NCBI RefSeq assembly: GCF_018143015.1
Contig: NC_054741.1
Coordinates: forward strand, 53,893,048 to 53,957,047
Length of the DNA: 64,000 bases
DNA from: Lytechinus variegatus
Taxonomy: Eukaryota; Echinodermata; Echinoidea; Temnopleuroida; Toxopneustidae
Direction of reading: 5' to 3'
Shown: one piece after another, positions 34,601 to 49,600 of the stretch
How positions within the stretch are numbered: the stretch's first letter is position 1
How the letters are laid out: each line of letters opens with the position of its first letter
Translations under genes and position numbers: made by a program
Notes under the pieces: model-generated
Told to the model about the DNA's origin: nothing
What the model saw: the letters and a program-made list of their open reading frames with translations, nothing else
Databases searched by the model: none

Positions 34601-37600
34601 ATATGAAAAAAATTGCGATATCAAATCATTTTCCTATGTATTATATTGTTTTTTGTAATTATGTATTTCCTTGTTTTTTTTTACCTTTTGTTTTTCATTC
34701 TTTTTCAATAAAATTTGTTGGGGACTCTTCTGAGATCATAAAAAGCATAAAATAAATACATTTTGACCAGCAAAACTAAAAATAATCATACATTTATGAA
34801 TATTTGGTCTGACATGCACTTACACAATGTTGCGTAATTTCGGAATCACATATCCGGGTGACACAAAATTGTACTCAAAAGTTGCGCAAGACCTGAAAGT
34901 AAAAAGTCAGCGAGCGGTGCGGTCAAAGAATTTCGCACGTCGAAAATATCGCATCATTCATTGAGGGGGCCTCCGAGTCCCCCCCCCCGGCCTAGATATG
35001 GTTAAAGCAGGTGATAATCAAATATCCAAATATACAATATTGTGCAGCCATATTCTAGAGTGTGTGTTATGTCATTTGTTTGATGATTGATTCTTAACAA
35101 GATGGCACATTCTCTGTACCAATTCACTAAACGTTTTAATCCCCCATATTTGATTGTTGATTCCACACTATTTGTAAGCCATGGTTAACCAAAGTATGCC
35201 TCTGTGAATATGACATCGGTCATCCAACAGCCCTGTACTTTACACTGTGTATGAGAGGTTATTAGAATTGTCCTCTTTTAAAGAATGAAATGAAACTGAA
35301 AAGCTCTTTGCTTTTTTTTCAACAGCCAAAGATGGAAAGAAGCGTTTCCCCCGTAAAGGTCAGAAGTCATTCTGACACTGTGGAAGATGTCCAGCATGGC
35401 CAAGACATCAATGAGCCTTGGTTTGATGAAGCTGTTTCTGCCTATGTAGAGGGAATCATCAGTAGTGCTCTTCATTCCCTTCACCAAGAGGTATGTGAGC
35501 ATTGTGGTCTAGTTGTTCTGACTCTTGCCTTTGAGTCAGGGGGTCATGGGTTCAAATCCCAGCCATGGCATTAGTTTCCTCTAGAGATGTGCAATATGGG
35601 AGCATTGTGGTCCAGTGGTTCTGACTCTTGCTCTTTAATCAGAGGGTCAAGGGTTCAAATACCACCCTTTCCTTCAGCAAGAAATCTATCTACTTTGTAC
35701 TCTACTTGACCCAGGTGAAGTAAATTGGTACCTGATCAGTAGGAATATTGATTCGTTGGAGTGCTTGTGCACCACAGGATGGCCAGCCGTGCTAAAGCCA
35801 GGATGAAAAATGACAACAGCATCTTGCTCTCTCAGCAGAGTGGATATGTGCATTCTATGCCCCTTGTTCTGAAGTCTGGTTTAACTTAGGTCATGGTCTA
35901 ACTTTGTGTTAGAATTAAAATTCTGAAAAAATTATGTTTTCTATCTTTACCTTGAATTTTAATCATGTTTAATGGAGAAGAAAATTTTTAAAGTAACTAT
36001 TCTCAGTCAGTTATGACTGCTTTGAGTATCAAATTAGCTGACAAATTGAACTTGTACTGTTAGAGATACCTGTTACAATTGGCCATCCATTGTTAAACCA
36101 CAACCTAGAAAACTTAATTTGATCTTGAGAGTTGTCATTTTGCTATTTACCACACTGGCTTAGTCACCATTATATGCTAAATTTTAAGCTGTGCTTCACT
36201 GATTTGTTAATAAAATCAAGAATCTAAAGAATATATATATATATTTCTGCCAGATCTGTTGTTGAAATACCTATTTACAGCATCTTTGTATAAATACCTT
36301 TACTTTTGGACAGTCCGTATATTTTTACCTTTTTCTCTCTTTTTTTTCATTCGGTGTAAAGGCACATGAACCATCCCACAGAACTGATTCAGAGGTAATG
36401 ACTTACAACCAAACTCTGAAATCACCTTCTTCAAGACCAGAGCCATCGGATGAGGACATACAGACCTATGTTGATGCTGTCCTTTCTGTGCAGCTTCAGC
36501 TTGTCAGAATGGAATATGAGGACAAACTGAATTCTTGCCTGGACCATTCATTGGATTCTCCTCGTGATGCCTCAGAGGATAATCTTCAAGATGGTTCCTT
36601 GACTTCCTTCAATGATGATGGACATGAAGGCACCCTCGATGCTGACATTGATGATAGTTTGGTAGGAAGCCTTTCATTTGCGGACACTACCCCGTCTAGG
36701 GTGAAAATGCAGTGCGCTAGTCCATGCACCAGCCTTCTTCTCGATGCATTTGCTTCTCTGAGCGAGGGAGGAACTCCACCTGGCTCATCTCCAGGATACA
36801 TGCTCCTGCCACCCAGGAGAGAGTTGGCTCATGGTGAAGCCGGAGTTATCTTGCGTCATGACTCTGCTGACAGCCTGGGCAGCTATGAAGATGAGTTCCT
36901 TCGCTTTGTTCACAGCCAGTATGGCTCCAAGAATGCTATGGAAAGAACCAATTCTCCTTTCATGCAAGATACTGGGGTGTGCACAACTCCAGGATTGAAT
37001 GATGTTTCAAGAAACAGTTTGTCATATGAAGTCAGAGACACCTATACACCTTTGAGGTTGATAGATAACTCCACCAATATGACACCAAAGAATATTGTGA
37101 ATACAGAGACCTTTATTACCCCTGTGAAACTCTCTGAAATATTCACAGAAACCAATGCCGTTTCTCTGCAGGAGAGTAGCACAGAGACTGAAGCTGTCCA
37201 ATTGAAAGATGCCATGATTGGTTCGCCGTTGAATACAGCTTCTGTAGGTGTATCAATGACTCCGGTCAAACCCAGCGACGCCCAAACGAATACTTCACCA
37301 ACCAAAGTCACAGACTCGTCAACAGACATGGGAATAGAGATGGCGGACTGCGGCTCAGATGCCAGAAAGCTGGAGGTCTGTGATGCGATGGTGGGGACCC
37401 CTGTAAAGCAGTGTACCTCTGGAGTTGCCACCTCCCCAGTGATTTCCCAAGACACCTCATCCTGTATGACACCTGTGAAGATGGAAAGCACCGCTATGGG
37501 GACCTCCCCTGCCAAGGTTGAAGACTGTGGCACCGAGATGCCAGTCATACACCTGATTGATACTGGAGTCGGTATGTCACCACTTCCCAACAGGACAGAA

Positions 37601-40600
37601 ACAGCTGTTGGAACCTCACCAACAGCAACTGCAGACAAAGAAGTGGGATGTACCCCTATTAGGATGACTGATATGAATTGTGGAACAACTCCACATCAGG
37701 TTACCGATAGTAACACAGCAATGACTCCTATTCTGGTCACCAACACCCAAACGCTCACTTCACCACCAGTTGTGCCAAGTCTTAGGTAAGTGATCTAAAA
37801 TTTAGGTTTACAATATTTTTCCCAGGGAATCTAAATCATGTTAGACTAGAAATTATTTCAATAAATGTATTTTATTGATTACTGAGCATTTCTCATTTTT
37901 TGATGGATGATCCTTATGTAAATGTACATTAATTTACATAAATAGTAGACTATTTAATCCTTTTTGTGACCATACAGCATTAATGCTTTTCACCTTTTTA
38001 AAGACACCTCAATGTATTATTGTTGAGCCAAGAAATAATTAAGTTTGAGTGTACATGTATGTCTAAACCAGAAGGCTCAATGTAGAATCATGATCACACC
38101 ATTTAAGCTTTTAATCAAGTGTGTTTGTCTTTGGTTCTGCTGAATCGTCTATCGAAGATGCATCTTTTCAGCAGTTTGTGTGTGCATTTTGAAAGATGAT
38201 TTTACGACCAACGAAAATTGATTTAACACGACCATGGTTTGAAATAAACGTCTTTGAAAACCATGGTTCTAAGGATGAAAAGTGTGGATTAAACATAGCC
38301 TAAGGGTAGTTTGTATTTTATAATTACACATAACCTTTCAGATTTAGTATGAGTCCAAACTCTGTGGATTCGGTGAAGCTAGTAAGCCATGTTCAAACGG
38401 CAGCCATCAGCAACCAACTCCTTAGGACTGAAATACAGATGCTACGTTCCGAGAAGGCTCAGGCAGATCAAAGACTTACTCTCGCTACCGAACAGATACA
38501 GAAGAAAGAGCAGGAGGTGCTGATGAATGAAGATACGATGGGGCAGTTGAAGAGAATGGCCAGGGTATGCATTTCTTTGTTTAAACCTGGTGATGAATGG
38601 TGGCTTGATTAGTAGTCACTGTATGGTGGCATAAGCATTTGGTTTAATCACTTTGTGATCATTTCAGCTTTTTGATATTTGTTTATAATTATATTCTCTC
38701 TTGCTGACAATATACTGAAAGTCTTCTCTTCAAATCATCATACTCCATGCATATTCCAAGACTTGTTTACAGTTAAAAAAAAACTGGACAGAGCTTGCTG
38801 CAGCACTCAAAAGACCAAATGGAAGGTTTAAAAAAAACACTCATTTGGCCCACCTCTGGAGCTAGTCTTGTGCTGGCTAATCTTCACTGTAAACACAATT
38901 GTGGACAAGTTCTGGCTGAGAACGTAATGAGTCTAAAGATTATGCCAAGTTTCAGCTCAATTTCCAAATGAGGATGTATGTGTTAATACTTTTGAGCTGT
39001 GGAAATTTCAACTTTTTACTGCATGCATGAATGCTTTGAGACCCATTTTCTCCCTTTTATTGAAAAGTAAATTATTTGAAAAGGTTTTCTTCTCTGAAGC
39101 ATAACAAGTCATATATCATTTCAAAGTGTAGATTGATTCTCTTTCCATCTTGACTAAAAACAAGAAAATTCAAAATTGTAATGATTGTTTTGTGGTGGTA
39201 GGCCACATAATCCTTTTCTTTAATTTTTACAATTTATATATAAATATTGTAAATATATTTGTATAATGTGGAATCTGAGTTAGTAAAATAAATTCAAACT
39301 GAATTTTGTAACAGGCATCGGCTGATAAAGAGATAGAAGATTTGATGTCTCAGGTTGGAGAACAGATGATGCAGATAGCTCAACTGGAGGCAGCACTTGG
39401 AGAGGTAGGTCATCGCTTTGTATACTCTGTTAAACAAGTTCATTTGAACTATGAAATATTTACTATATTTTACTCTTGCTTTAGCGATGTCGCTAGATGC
39501 TTTTGATCATCACTTTAGATGAGTACTTGAAGTTAGCTTTGGTAGTATACATTTTGCCCCAGCAAAAAAAAGGAAACCAAGATTCTAAGTTCTTCTTCAA
39601 GCATAGCTGATTTTCTATTATATTTCATGTACATCATAAAGCTCAGGTTTAATACCTTATAAGATAGGAAAAGTTTTTCATAGATGATTAAGAAGAGTTA
39701 GAAATTGTACTGCCAAACTGAGAGTTGAGCAGAAATTTTTGTCAAGATTTGTGTAGGTTATAACAACCTTGTGTAAGAAAAGGGTTGCTTCTTGGCATTT
39801 ATTTTGTGTTTTCATTGTGTGTTCTTCAATAATACTCTTCTTAGAGTTGATCCAGACTCACATCTGATGTTCTGATGTAGGTTTCATGGAAATGATCAGC
39901 TGAATGATTCCCTTTATTTCTCTTTTAGAAAACCCAGATGTTGTCTAGTCTCAAGGATGATAATGAGAAGATGAAGAAGGATTATAAACAACAGATAATT
40001 GACTTACAAGATGATCTTTGCAGGGCCTACAGGCAACATCAGCAACAGGTACCAAGATTCTGTGCAGGGAGTTATGTCCATTCCGGCCCTGTGCTCTCGA
40101 ACATAGAAAAATGGCATTTGATTGTATCTATGGAATGCCAAATGGCAAAGGTTTAGATTGCTCCGACACTGATTGCAGTGTATGTTTTTGATTTGTTGGC
40201 TCTATGGAATGTGTTGAGGACTGATAGCCAATGGCTCTACAGTCCAACCTCTCTTATCCGGACACGTTGGGACCAGCACCAATCCGGATAAGGGATTTAT
40301 CCGGATCTGGGAGACCCAATATTAAATACATGCAGCTATGCTGCCGACTGCCTCCCCAGGCCAAATGCGGAAGCTACTCTATTGTAGTGGGCGTACTGTA
40401 AGGACAATATTCACTGCAGAGTCAGTGCAAATTATAGGCATTGTTTTCATGGAAATTAAATCGATCGATGGCCAAAACTCTTGGATAATTTACCTGCTAA
40501 AATGACTGAGGTATACATCGAGCATACCTCGAAAGAAAGAGAATGACTCGATGAAACCAAGTTTTAAAATTAGATCATCGCGTCGGGTATCGCAGCTTCG

Positions 40601-43600
40601 CAATGTCTTCCATTGTTACAATGACTATAGGCTCAATTTTGATAGATGGCGCTGTCCGTATTGAGGCCTAAAGTTGGCTAGCAAGACATGTGTTGTTTTT
40701 CCCGCGAAGCAAAAAGAGAAACGTGATGAAATGTTTGTGCTGCACCCTAATTTACTGGAAATTATCATTCCTAAACTTCTTTTGGTGATTTGGGTGAGAT
40801 ATTTTCATGAAAAATATGTTTGGTGTAGGGTGACTGTGTTGGGAAATATATGTAATCAAAGTGAGTTTACGTATAGGATTCAGTTTAGATTGAAATCTCA
40901 TTTCCTCACGTACCGGTACTAGATTAAAAAAAAAAAAATCTCGGCAAGTGTGCGTCCGGATAATAGAGAGATCCGGATAAGGGGAGGCCGGATAAGAGAG
41001 GTCGGACTGTATTTCATAGTTACTACTAGAAAGAGTAATCCAATGAAAAGCAAACATCGCAGTCAGTGTTTGAGTTATATGTATGTAGTTGCCTATATGG
41101 CATTACATACATGGAGGTACAATCAAATGTTATTTGTTGTATTACAGAACTCATGGTGGGATGTAACAAGATATTGAGAGTAAAATGTCTGTTCATTGTA
41201 CAGGAAGTGAGAGTTTCATACCAAGTAGTTTAATTCTAGTTTACATACAACCAGTTTGTCTACTAACCATCTTGGTTATCATATGGGATGTATTCTTTGC
41301 TATTAAACAACTATTAGACTCAAAGACTGAGTACAATAATATATACTATTACTTTATTGTTTGCTATTTAATTGCTCTTATTCAGAGACCAAATGCAATA
41401 AAAATGTAATATATTCTTTGCAATCAAACAGCTGTCTGATTTAGAGACCCAGTACAGGAAAGGAGACTATGAGAGACACTATACAAGGAGTCAACAGAGA
41501 GTCAATGAGCTTGAGAGTCAACTTGATGCATTTATGCAGCTACAGGATACAGTAGACAGAGCCATTCAAATACAGGTTTGTTATCATCTGTACAGGCAGC
41601 ATTTGAGACTGACCAGTTTATTGCAATTATTGGCAACCTGGGCTCTGTAGAATGAAATGGACTATCAAGATCATTGTTGCATACGCATTTTGCTCCTTAG
41701 ACTGACTAGGAACCAATCAGAATTGTTCTTTCAAATTTATATTGATAATCCCTAATCTTTGTGTCACGGAGCCTTATATTTGGTTGACTGTCATACCACT
41801 TTCATACTGACAGCCGAAGTGGAGTTAATCTGGAGTCCAGATGGAGAGCAGTATGAAAATTCTCGGAATATTTTCGATCCAGATGCAAAGCGGAGTACTT
41901 CACCCATTTTGAGAGGAGGGTTACAAACGGAGTTAGTCTGCATTTGGAGTGCGGTATCGCCTATCTTGCGCTTAACATTTCTGCATGGGGGAGATTCCAT
42001 GCACCACACTTATGGCGCGAACTCGCTTGGAAACCACTGAAACAACTGCTGATACACCGCTGCGGAGCTTGCCAGTTCCAAAGGGGGTGTATTGTCGGTC
42101 TGCAGTACAAGCATATCAACTCAGTCCAGAGTTACTCCAGAGTAACTCCACTTCGCCTGCAGTATGAAAACAGTATTTAGTCATTCAGTTTTTGCTGTGT
42201 AGAAGTGTTATGTTGAGAGTGTTTGATTGTAGACTCCTTCATGGAGAAGCAAAGAGAGTGAATGAGCTCAAAACTCTATTTCATGCATTCATACATCTAC
42301 AGGGATACAGTAGACAAATTGGATAATATTTGCAGTCAATTTGAATGCCATACGCTTCACACTCAGTGCAGTAAAGCACAATCATGCATTTTTATTTTCT
42401 CGTGCAGATATTTAGGATACCCCATTGTCGCGCGAGATAAGCTTAATAATTTCACATATTGTGTTATATACAGATTGTGATTATTTGCAATCTGCAAAAT
42501 ATTACCTCATGCATACCATCAAATATTTGTATATTGTAATAGAATACTGTTCTGTGAATTGCATTTACTGTATACTTTATATTTTATCCCTCCATTTCTC
42601 TTCTTGATTTAAGGATCAATTTTGTGTTGTTAAGAAGACTTTTGAAGATGTGGAATCATTGTTCAAGATGACGATGCTGAGTCGTGATAGAGTAACAGCA
42701 CAGGTGAGAAACATAAGAATGAAAATGACACACTCATGGGCATGTAATAGACTTTAGGTGTTTCAGAAAGTGTGACTACGAGTCGACCGTATATTATGGC
42801 TGTGTGCGGTATTTATATAACGCATCATCGCATTGGCTACATCATCTTGAAAAGATGCATGCTATCGCGTCTTTACTGAGATTGCACGTTTAGTGTCATG
42901 TGCTCGTCTGCATTTTCACCATGATTTTCAAGTCACATATATATTTGTGAAACACCTCTATATTTCAATGCTGTATTTCAAACCTTATTTTTGGGGTCAA
43001 AGTTCAATGTTTTAGGAATAATGCACAAACTATGCCAGCTATCATTGGCCACCTTGACATCTGTTATTACTTTGTTTAGGAATATCGGAATAGCTCATGA
43101 AATGGTATATTTTGGACAGCATATTCAACCAAATACAGTGAAATGGGACTGTATTGAATGTTGAGAATTTGAACGTTGAAATCCCTATAAAATTTCTGCC
43201 TTTGTCTCTCTATTTAGATGAAGACATTGGAGGACAATAAGACCAGTCTGGAGAAGGAAAAGGAAGCATGGAGACATCAGATCGAAGATGGAGACAGAAA
43301 GATGAAGGAAAACAATGAGAAGATGGAAGAAATGAGAAAGATGAAAGAGGAGGCAGAGAACAGTAGATGTGAAATGTACAAGGAACTACAAGAAACCTTA
43401 GAATCTAAAGATACGGGTGAGCTTTCAGTAAAGTATTTTCAAACCTTAGTACTCCTAGGGTATTTCTGGTTATATTATAGTTTCGGAGGGGACATTATGC
43501 TCCTCTGCTAAGATCTTTGCTGCGGATTGTGTGATCACAGCAAAAACTTGCATGACGGTAGAAATGTGATGCCCATTTTGCCCTGCTAAATTCATTTAAC

Positions 43601-46600
43601 ATTCAAATTCATGATGACCTTTATCCTAGAAATTTCCAAGAAAGACAAAGAAATCGAAGAACTGTCCATCAAGTGTACTCAACTGGAGGAGAGGGAGGTA
43701 GCCCATTTCCTTGAAGAGCGTAATCAGGAGGCAGCCATCATGGTACAGCTTGAGCAGCAAAAGGCAATTAAACTTGAACTGGAGCAGACCAAAACAAACC
43801 TGCAAGAAACCATCGATCAGCTTCATAAGCAGTGCCAGAGGTAGGTTGAAATAATTGGATTTCTAATTCATTAACAGTAAAGTTTGAAGATTTTATCTTT
43901 GCCAGAACAAAATTTCATTTTGATAGGCAGTACGTTTTTTCATGATACTGATGGCATCTCTAATTTGACAACTCTTTTGAGAACTCTACTTCCATGTCAC
44001 ATTTAACAGATTGTAGTTATTTTTTCTTTTCATTTTTGTTTATTTATTTTTATTCTTTTTTTCATTTATTTTTTTTTTTTTTTTTGGGATGGGGGGTGGG
44101 GGAATACATACCAAGTTCCATTGGGAGAGGGAGTTGTAACATTGTAATCATTTTGCAAGTGCATATTATGCTTAGGTCACAAATTCCTTTAAGAATGCGG
44201 TAGAAACGATTTCATACCATCTTTTTGTTATTTATAAAAATTGATCATACAGCACGGGTAAAGGTATTTGTGTTCGTAGGATTACACAGCAGTAAATGAT
44301 CTATGACATTTCATTCAACATTATTGTTAATATTGAATAAATATATATTGGTTTTACTGATTTATTATTGATTTGTTTTTGTTATTGATGTGTGCTAAAT
44401 TTTACATTGGACTTGGTAATGCATGACAATTTCTATTTCATTTGGCAGTGTATCAACTGAGAAGCTTTCCCTTAGTGTCGATTTGAATTCTACCAAGGCC
44501 AAACTCTACTCTGTGGAAGCTGAGCTGGAGGATACAAAGAAGACGAATGAAGAGAGACGGACCAGGCTTTCTGACCTGGAGCTTGAACTGCAAACCTGCA
44601 GGAATGCTAGTACAGAGTTGCAACTCGTCAAATCCACACTAAAGGTAATTGGTTTTTCTCTTGGTTTTGTTTCGACTGAATGCTGGATTGTTACAATTTG
44701 GGCAACCCACTTTCAAAGAAATGATTTATACTGATATTTTTGCCAAATATTGAGTGTCGGAGATTTCAAAACCCTGACCCTTCATTTCCTGTGCATGGGC
44801 TGTATGTATGTGCATCAGTTGCACCTGTAGCCACGTAAGTTGTAAATACATTGGCCATGTTGATCCAGCAATCCGTGGAGCTTGTTTTCATTGTCATTTC
44901 AGCATTTACTTTTCACAAAAGACGTAATGGAGATGATTTTTAATGCTGCGCTTTCAAGTTGATTTTCTTGTGCCAACAGGGTAAATTATCTGCACAAAAA
45001 TACCTTATAATAATCAATAAAGATGACTCTTAATGTGAGTTCTCATATTCACACTTGGCAGAGGTAGAGTTATTGAATAAAAACTTAACAGGTAATGGGT
45101 TTAATGGTAATTTGAGAAGAATGCCTATAAATCTAGCCCGTCGGAATGTTTAGCAGATCGTAGGAATTAGAATCAAGGTTATGGGCCCTGTCTTACAAAG
45201 AATTGTCATTAAGTTTTGACTAATCACAATTTAAGGTTGATCACAATTCTAGGTGGTGTTTCATAATGCTAATGATAAAAAATGTTTTATAAAAGTCACA
45301 TGAGACAGTACCATTTTGCATGAATAAAGGAAATTTAGTTTTGGGTCTTTCACTAAATATTTCCTTCTTGGTATTAATAAAATAAATTATTATTGGTTTC
45401 TTGTACAGACACTAGAGAAACAGTTCCAGGAGAACAAGCAATTCCTAGAAGAGGAGAGGACAGCCCTGGAGGAGTCTGCAGCAGAGACAGAGAATGAGCT
45501 GAGAATCACCGGTATGGAACTATCCAGGAGTAAAGCAGCATTGTCTGAGGCAGAGCTGGTCAGGCGACAACTCCAGGTTTCCATGTCATCTCTCAGGTAC
45601 AGTCCATTGGCTCATTTCAAGTTTGGTGTCGATCTTTTGGTGTTGGTTTTGATGTTGGGTCAAGTAAGCACAGCAACAAATTTGAAATGACATTGGTTCT
45701 GGAATGGGTATCACTAGGTGTTTAGCTATCAATGATGTGATTTGAATCATTTTTGGATCCTATTGAAGGCAACCTAAGTTGTACCTTCTGAACCATTACC
45801 TACACTAAACTTGAAATCACATTTTGTTAGATAGAAGTTCCTATTACTGGCAAGTTGTCATTTAGCAAGAGTTCAGTGGGTTGGAATTTTGACTATACCA
45901 AGGTGGTAAGATCAGAGATCATCTTACGCAGAGTGGTCAATTAATCAAAGCTATGGAAAGCCAGCAATGCCAACATCTAGAATGAATGTCAAGTGTTTTC
46001 AATTATTTGTGCTAAAGCATTCGTCATTGTCTTGAAAAATCAGTCTGCTCTCTTTGTTTCCAAAGAGATGTTGTGTTCAGTTCCTATATGAAGCTCGTTT
46101 GAAAATAGGGCACAGAGCCTTCTATGATATAATAATAATAATGATAATAACAATAAGAGATAGGATTTATGTTGCGCCAAATCCACTCTGCAGAAAAAAA
46201 ATAAAAATAAGGAAGAGAGAGAGAGAAGTATGCATATGCAATCATAAAAAGAACTAGACGAGTAATTGACTATTAAGAGTAGGAAGCATTGAATGAAATT
46301 GTTATGTACCTATTTTTTCCATTTTTTTTTCTTTTGTTGACAGTGAGCAGGTAGAATCCCTTCAGAGTGAGCTAGACCATACCAAGGCCCAAGCTCACTG
46401 GATGCTCTTAAATCAAGCCTCAGAGATTAGCGATGCTACTACAGCTCTTGATCAACTCACTCATGGTATCTCAACAGCAGTGGCAAAGCTCGCGGATCAC
46501 ACTCTTGACAAGGTTAGTTATCCTATTAACCCATTTACTATTGAATTCTGTAATTCCATTAGACTTTGTCCAGGGACTATCTGGTTCCACTACACAGTAG

Positions 46601-49600
46601 GTTATCAAATTGAGTACTTAATCCATTAGACTTCGTCTCGGGATATGGAATTGCAATGATCTGGGGTTTTTTTATATGCGGTAGAGTAGTTGATAAAAGG
46701 GCTCCGTATTAGGATTAGCTTAATCAGTGCCTTGAGAATACCAATGTTTACTTTTGTCTCACCTGCATAGCAGAGCGAGACTATAGTCGCCGCTTTTTCC
46801 GATGGCGGCATTGGCGTCGTCAACATCAAATCTTAACCTAAAGTTTTTAAAATGTCATCATAATTTTGAAAGTTTATGGATCTAGTTCCTAATCAGCTTT
46901 CACAAGTCTTCGGTCACACCATCAAGGTCAAATATCCTTTGGGGTCAATGAACATAGTATTATATTATCATATGAATGGCATTTTTTGTGAATAATTATT
47001 CTATAGTTGTTTTTAAAGTCAGCACTGCTGCTATATTGAATCGCGCCATGCAGGCGAGACTGCCAGAGGCGTTCCACCTGTTTACAGATTAGTAAAAGTG
47101 AATATTTCTAATATGGTACTAAGGTTGAACTCATTAAACTTCAAATTTTCCTTATAACAGGTTGAAGGAGCATCATCAAGTGGTTTTGTCACAGAACAAC
47201 GAAGTCATGTACACCATCGCTCGAAGTCATCTGGTAAACCAGGATCTTTAGTGGTCTCTGTTCTCAGAGCAGTCGACCACATTGAAACCCCTGGCAAGAC
47301 ATCGAGTATTGATGACCCAGTCACTCCATGTCGACAGAAAGGAAAAGAAGATGGTTCGCCAGCAGTGGTCATTGGTCAGTCCAGCTCAAGTGCCTTCTCA
47401 GTACCAAGACCAAGAACTCTCATTGACCAACAGGAAGAAGAAAAAGAAGCCATCGGCAGCAATGACCAAGATAAGAAGCCTGTTGAGGCGCTACCTGATC
47501 AGGTTTTGAATTTGAAGACACTGTTCTCCAAGATGTTCACTGCATTCATCGAAAATGAGGAGAAGCTGAGGGAGGAAGTGTCTCGACTCCAACATGAAAT
47601 GTGAGCATGATTGTTTTTCTAGGGGTTGTTCACTCTTTCTTGAAATGTGAAAGTGGAATGCCTAAAGGAAACAAAAAGAAAGTGGATTTACTGCATAATG
47701 CAAAATAATTGTTTGACCCTCTGTAGCCCAGGCTATGTTGGAATAATCTACAAAACTGCATAGTTGCTCTTAATTGCTCTTATATATCTTATTTTTCAAA
47801 TTAACATTTTATTATTAATTATGATACTTCTGAATGAAATTACAGTTTGGTAATAAGTCCTGAATTTAAGCCCCAAAGCTGCTAGATTTTGGTCTTTCCA
47901 GGATTCGTATCAAATGTGCATTAAAGTATTGATATATTTAACAGTTTCATATATTTCATCATCTGTAAAAAAAATGATCAATGGAAATCATCAGCAACAC
48001 TGATTTATTGTTGTTTCAGTCAAGAGAAGGACAAGGGCTCTAAGAAGACCCTTCAGCGCTCTGAGAATCAAGTGTTGCTGTTGAGGGAGCAGCTGGAGGA
48101 GTCTCTATCTTATCGTAACCAGCTCCAGCAGAGTCTAGTAGACGCCCAGAGACAATCGTCCGAACAGCTTCAGGCTCTGGACTATGCACAGGAAAGGATA
48201 GAAGACATGGCTACCAACCTGGCAAGGTTCTCAGATCAGAAATCAAAGATAGAGGTACTACCTTCTTTTTCATCATTGTATTGTTATTACCCTTATTTCA
48301 ACTTGGTGATTTCAGACCAGAATATACTCCATGCTCCATGGCAGATTCCACCTCCCCCTCTTCTAAAGATCTGATCCACAGACTCCACCATTATATGGAA
48401 CATTTGTTGCAGGGCAATTCCATTTTTGTAACAAAATCAACCTATTGTTATTTCAATATATAAACTGCTCACGATAATTTGAAAGCATTTCACCTATATA
48501 TGTGAACTAGTAAATAGGGACAAATAATTTCAGGAAAGACCAGCATAATAGGGAGTTGCATGTACATATTTTATGGAATTGCCCCTATTGTGTCATTCAT
48601 GCATATATTATATACAACACATGCAGCAGAAGAGGCCATGCCATGGTTTTGGATATTTCGTCTACTTATCGAGTAGCTTGATTACTTTAACGATATGGAT
48701 CAAATGTAGTAGAATTGGTATCATGAATTGAAATGTGACTTCTCATCGTTTGCATCTTCCCTACTCTAGGCCATGGAAGAAGAGATATCGGGTCTTAGAG
48801 CATCCCTGAAGATGGTTACCAGAGAGAAAGAAATAGTGATGGCTCAGTATGAGGCATTATCCTCAAAGTATCAACAGGTATCCATGTCTTCTACTGGGGA
48901 TGGAGAAAGCATGGGCAAACTACTGAAAGAAAATCTCCATTTGAAGAAAGAGGTCAGTAGTCATAATAAAAATTGCATTATATAGCATTGTCTATTCATT
49001 GATTATTCAGAGGCACGGTATTATTATCATTACCTTGGATTTAGCTCGAGCTTTGATTAATGAACTCACCTTGCCTGTGTTGAGTGCAGAAAATTGTGGA
49101 TCAATTTGTTCCTCAATATGTGATCTTAATAATGTTCTGTGTAAGATCAACCATTGTAAGCATGAGCAGGCTACTATAAGAAAATCATGACTTGGAAGAG
49201 AGAAGGTCTAAGTGTTGATGTGTTAGATTATTCATTATGCTTTGTTAGGGGATTAAATGATGAGCATTGGCAAGTTGCTAAAAGGAAATGCCCTCTTAAA
49301 GATGAAACTAAGTGTTATGTGTAGAAAATTGACTATTTGTAAATTGAGGTCAAATGAGTATTGGCATTCTGCCAAAATCAAATTCCCTTTGAAGGAAGAC
49401 GTATGTGCTCTCATAGTCACTCTACTCATACAGAGACAGTTGAAGTGAAGTTGGGCAGGGTACTGAAAATAAGGGAACTTGAACAAGAAGATTGGAAAGG
49501 TCAGCTTCAAGTTTTTATTTAATCAGATAGTTGAGTCAAATGAAATGTGAATAATTTTTTTTTTTATATCATTCAATTTTTATTGATATACTAATTATAC

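Noticed and set aside
37042-37638. 198-residue minus-strand frame opposite SPAG5 exon 6
   Set aside because: It is a shadow of the 12-residue repeat array. The plus strand has the splice sites and the SPAG5 homology.
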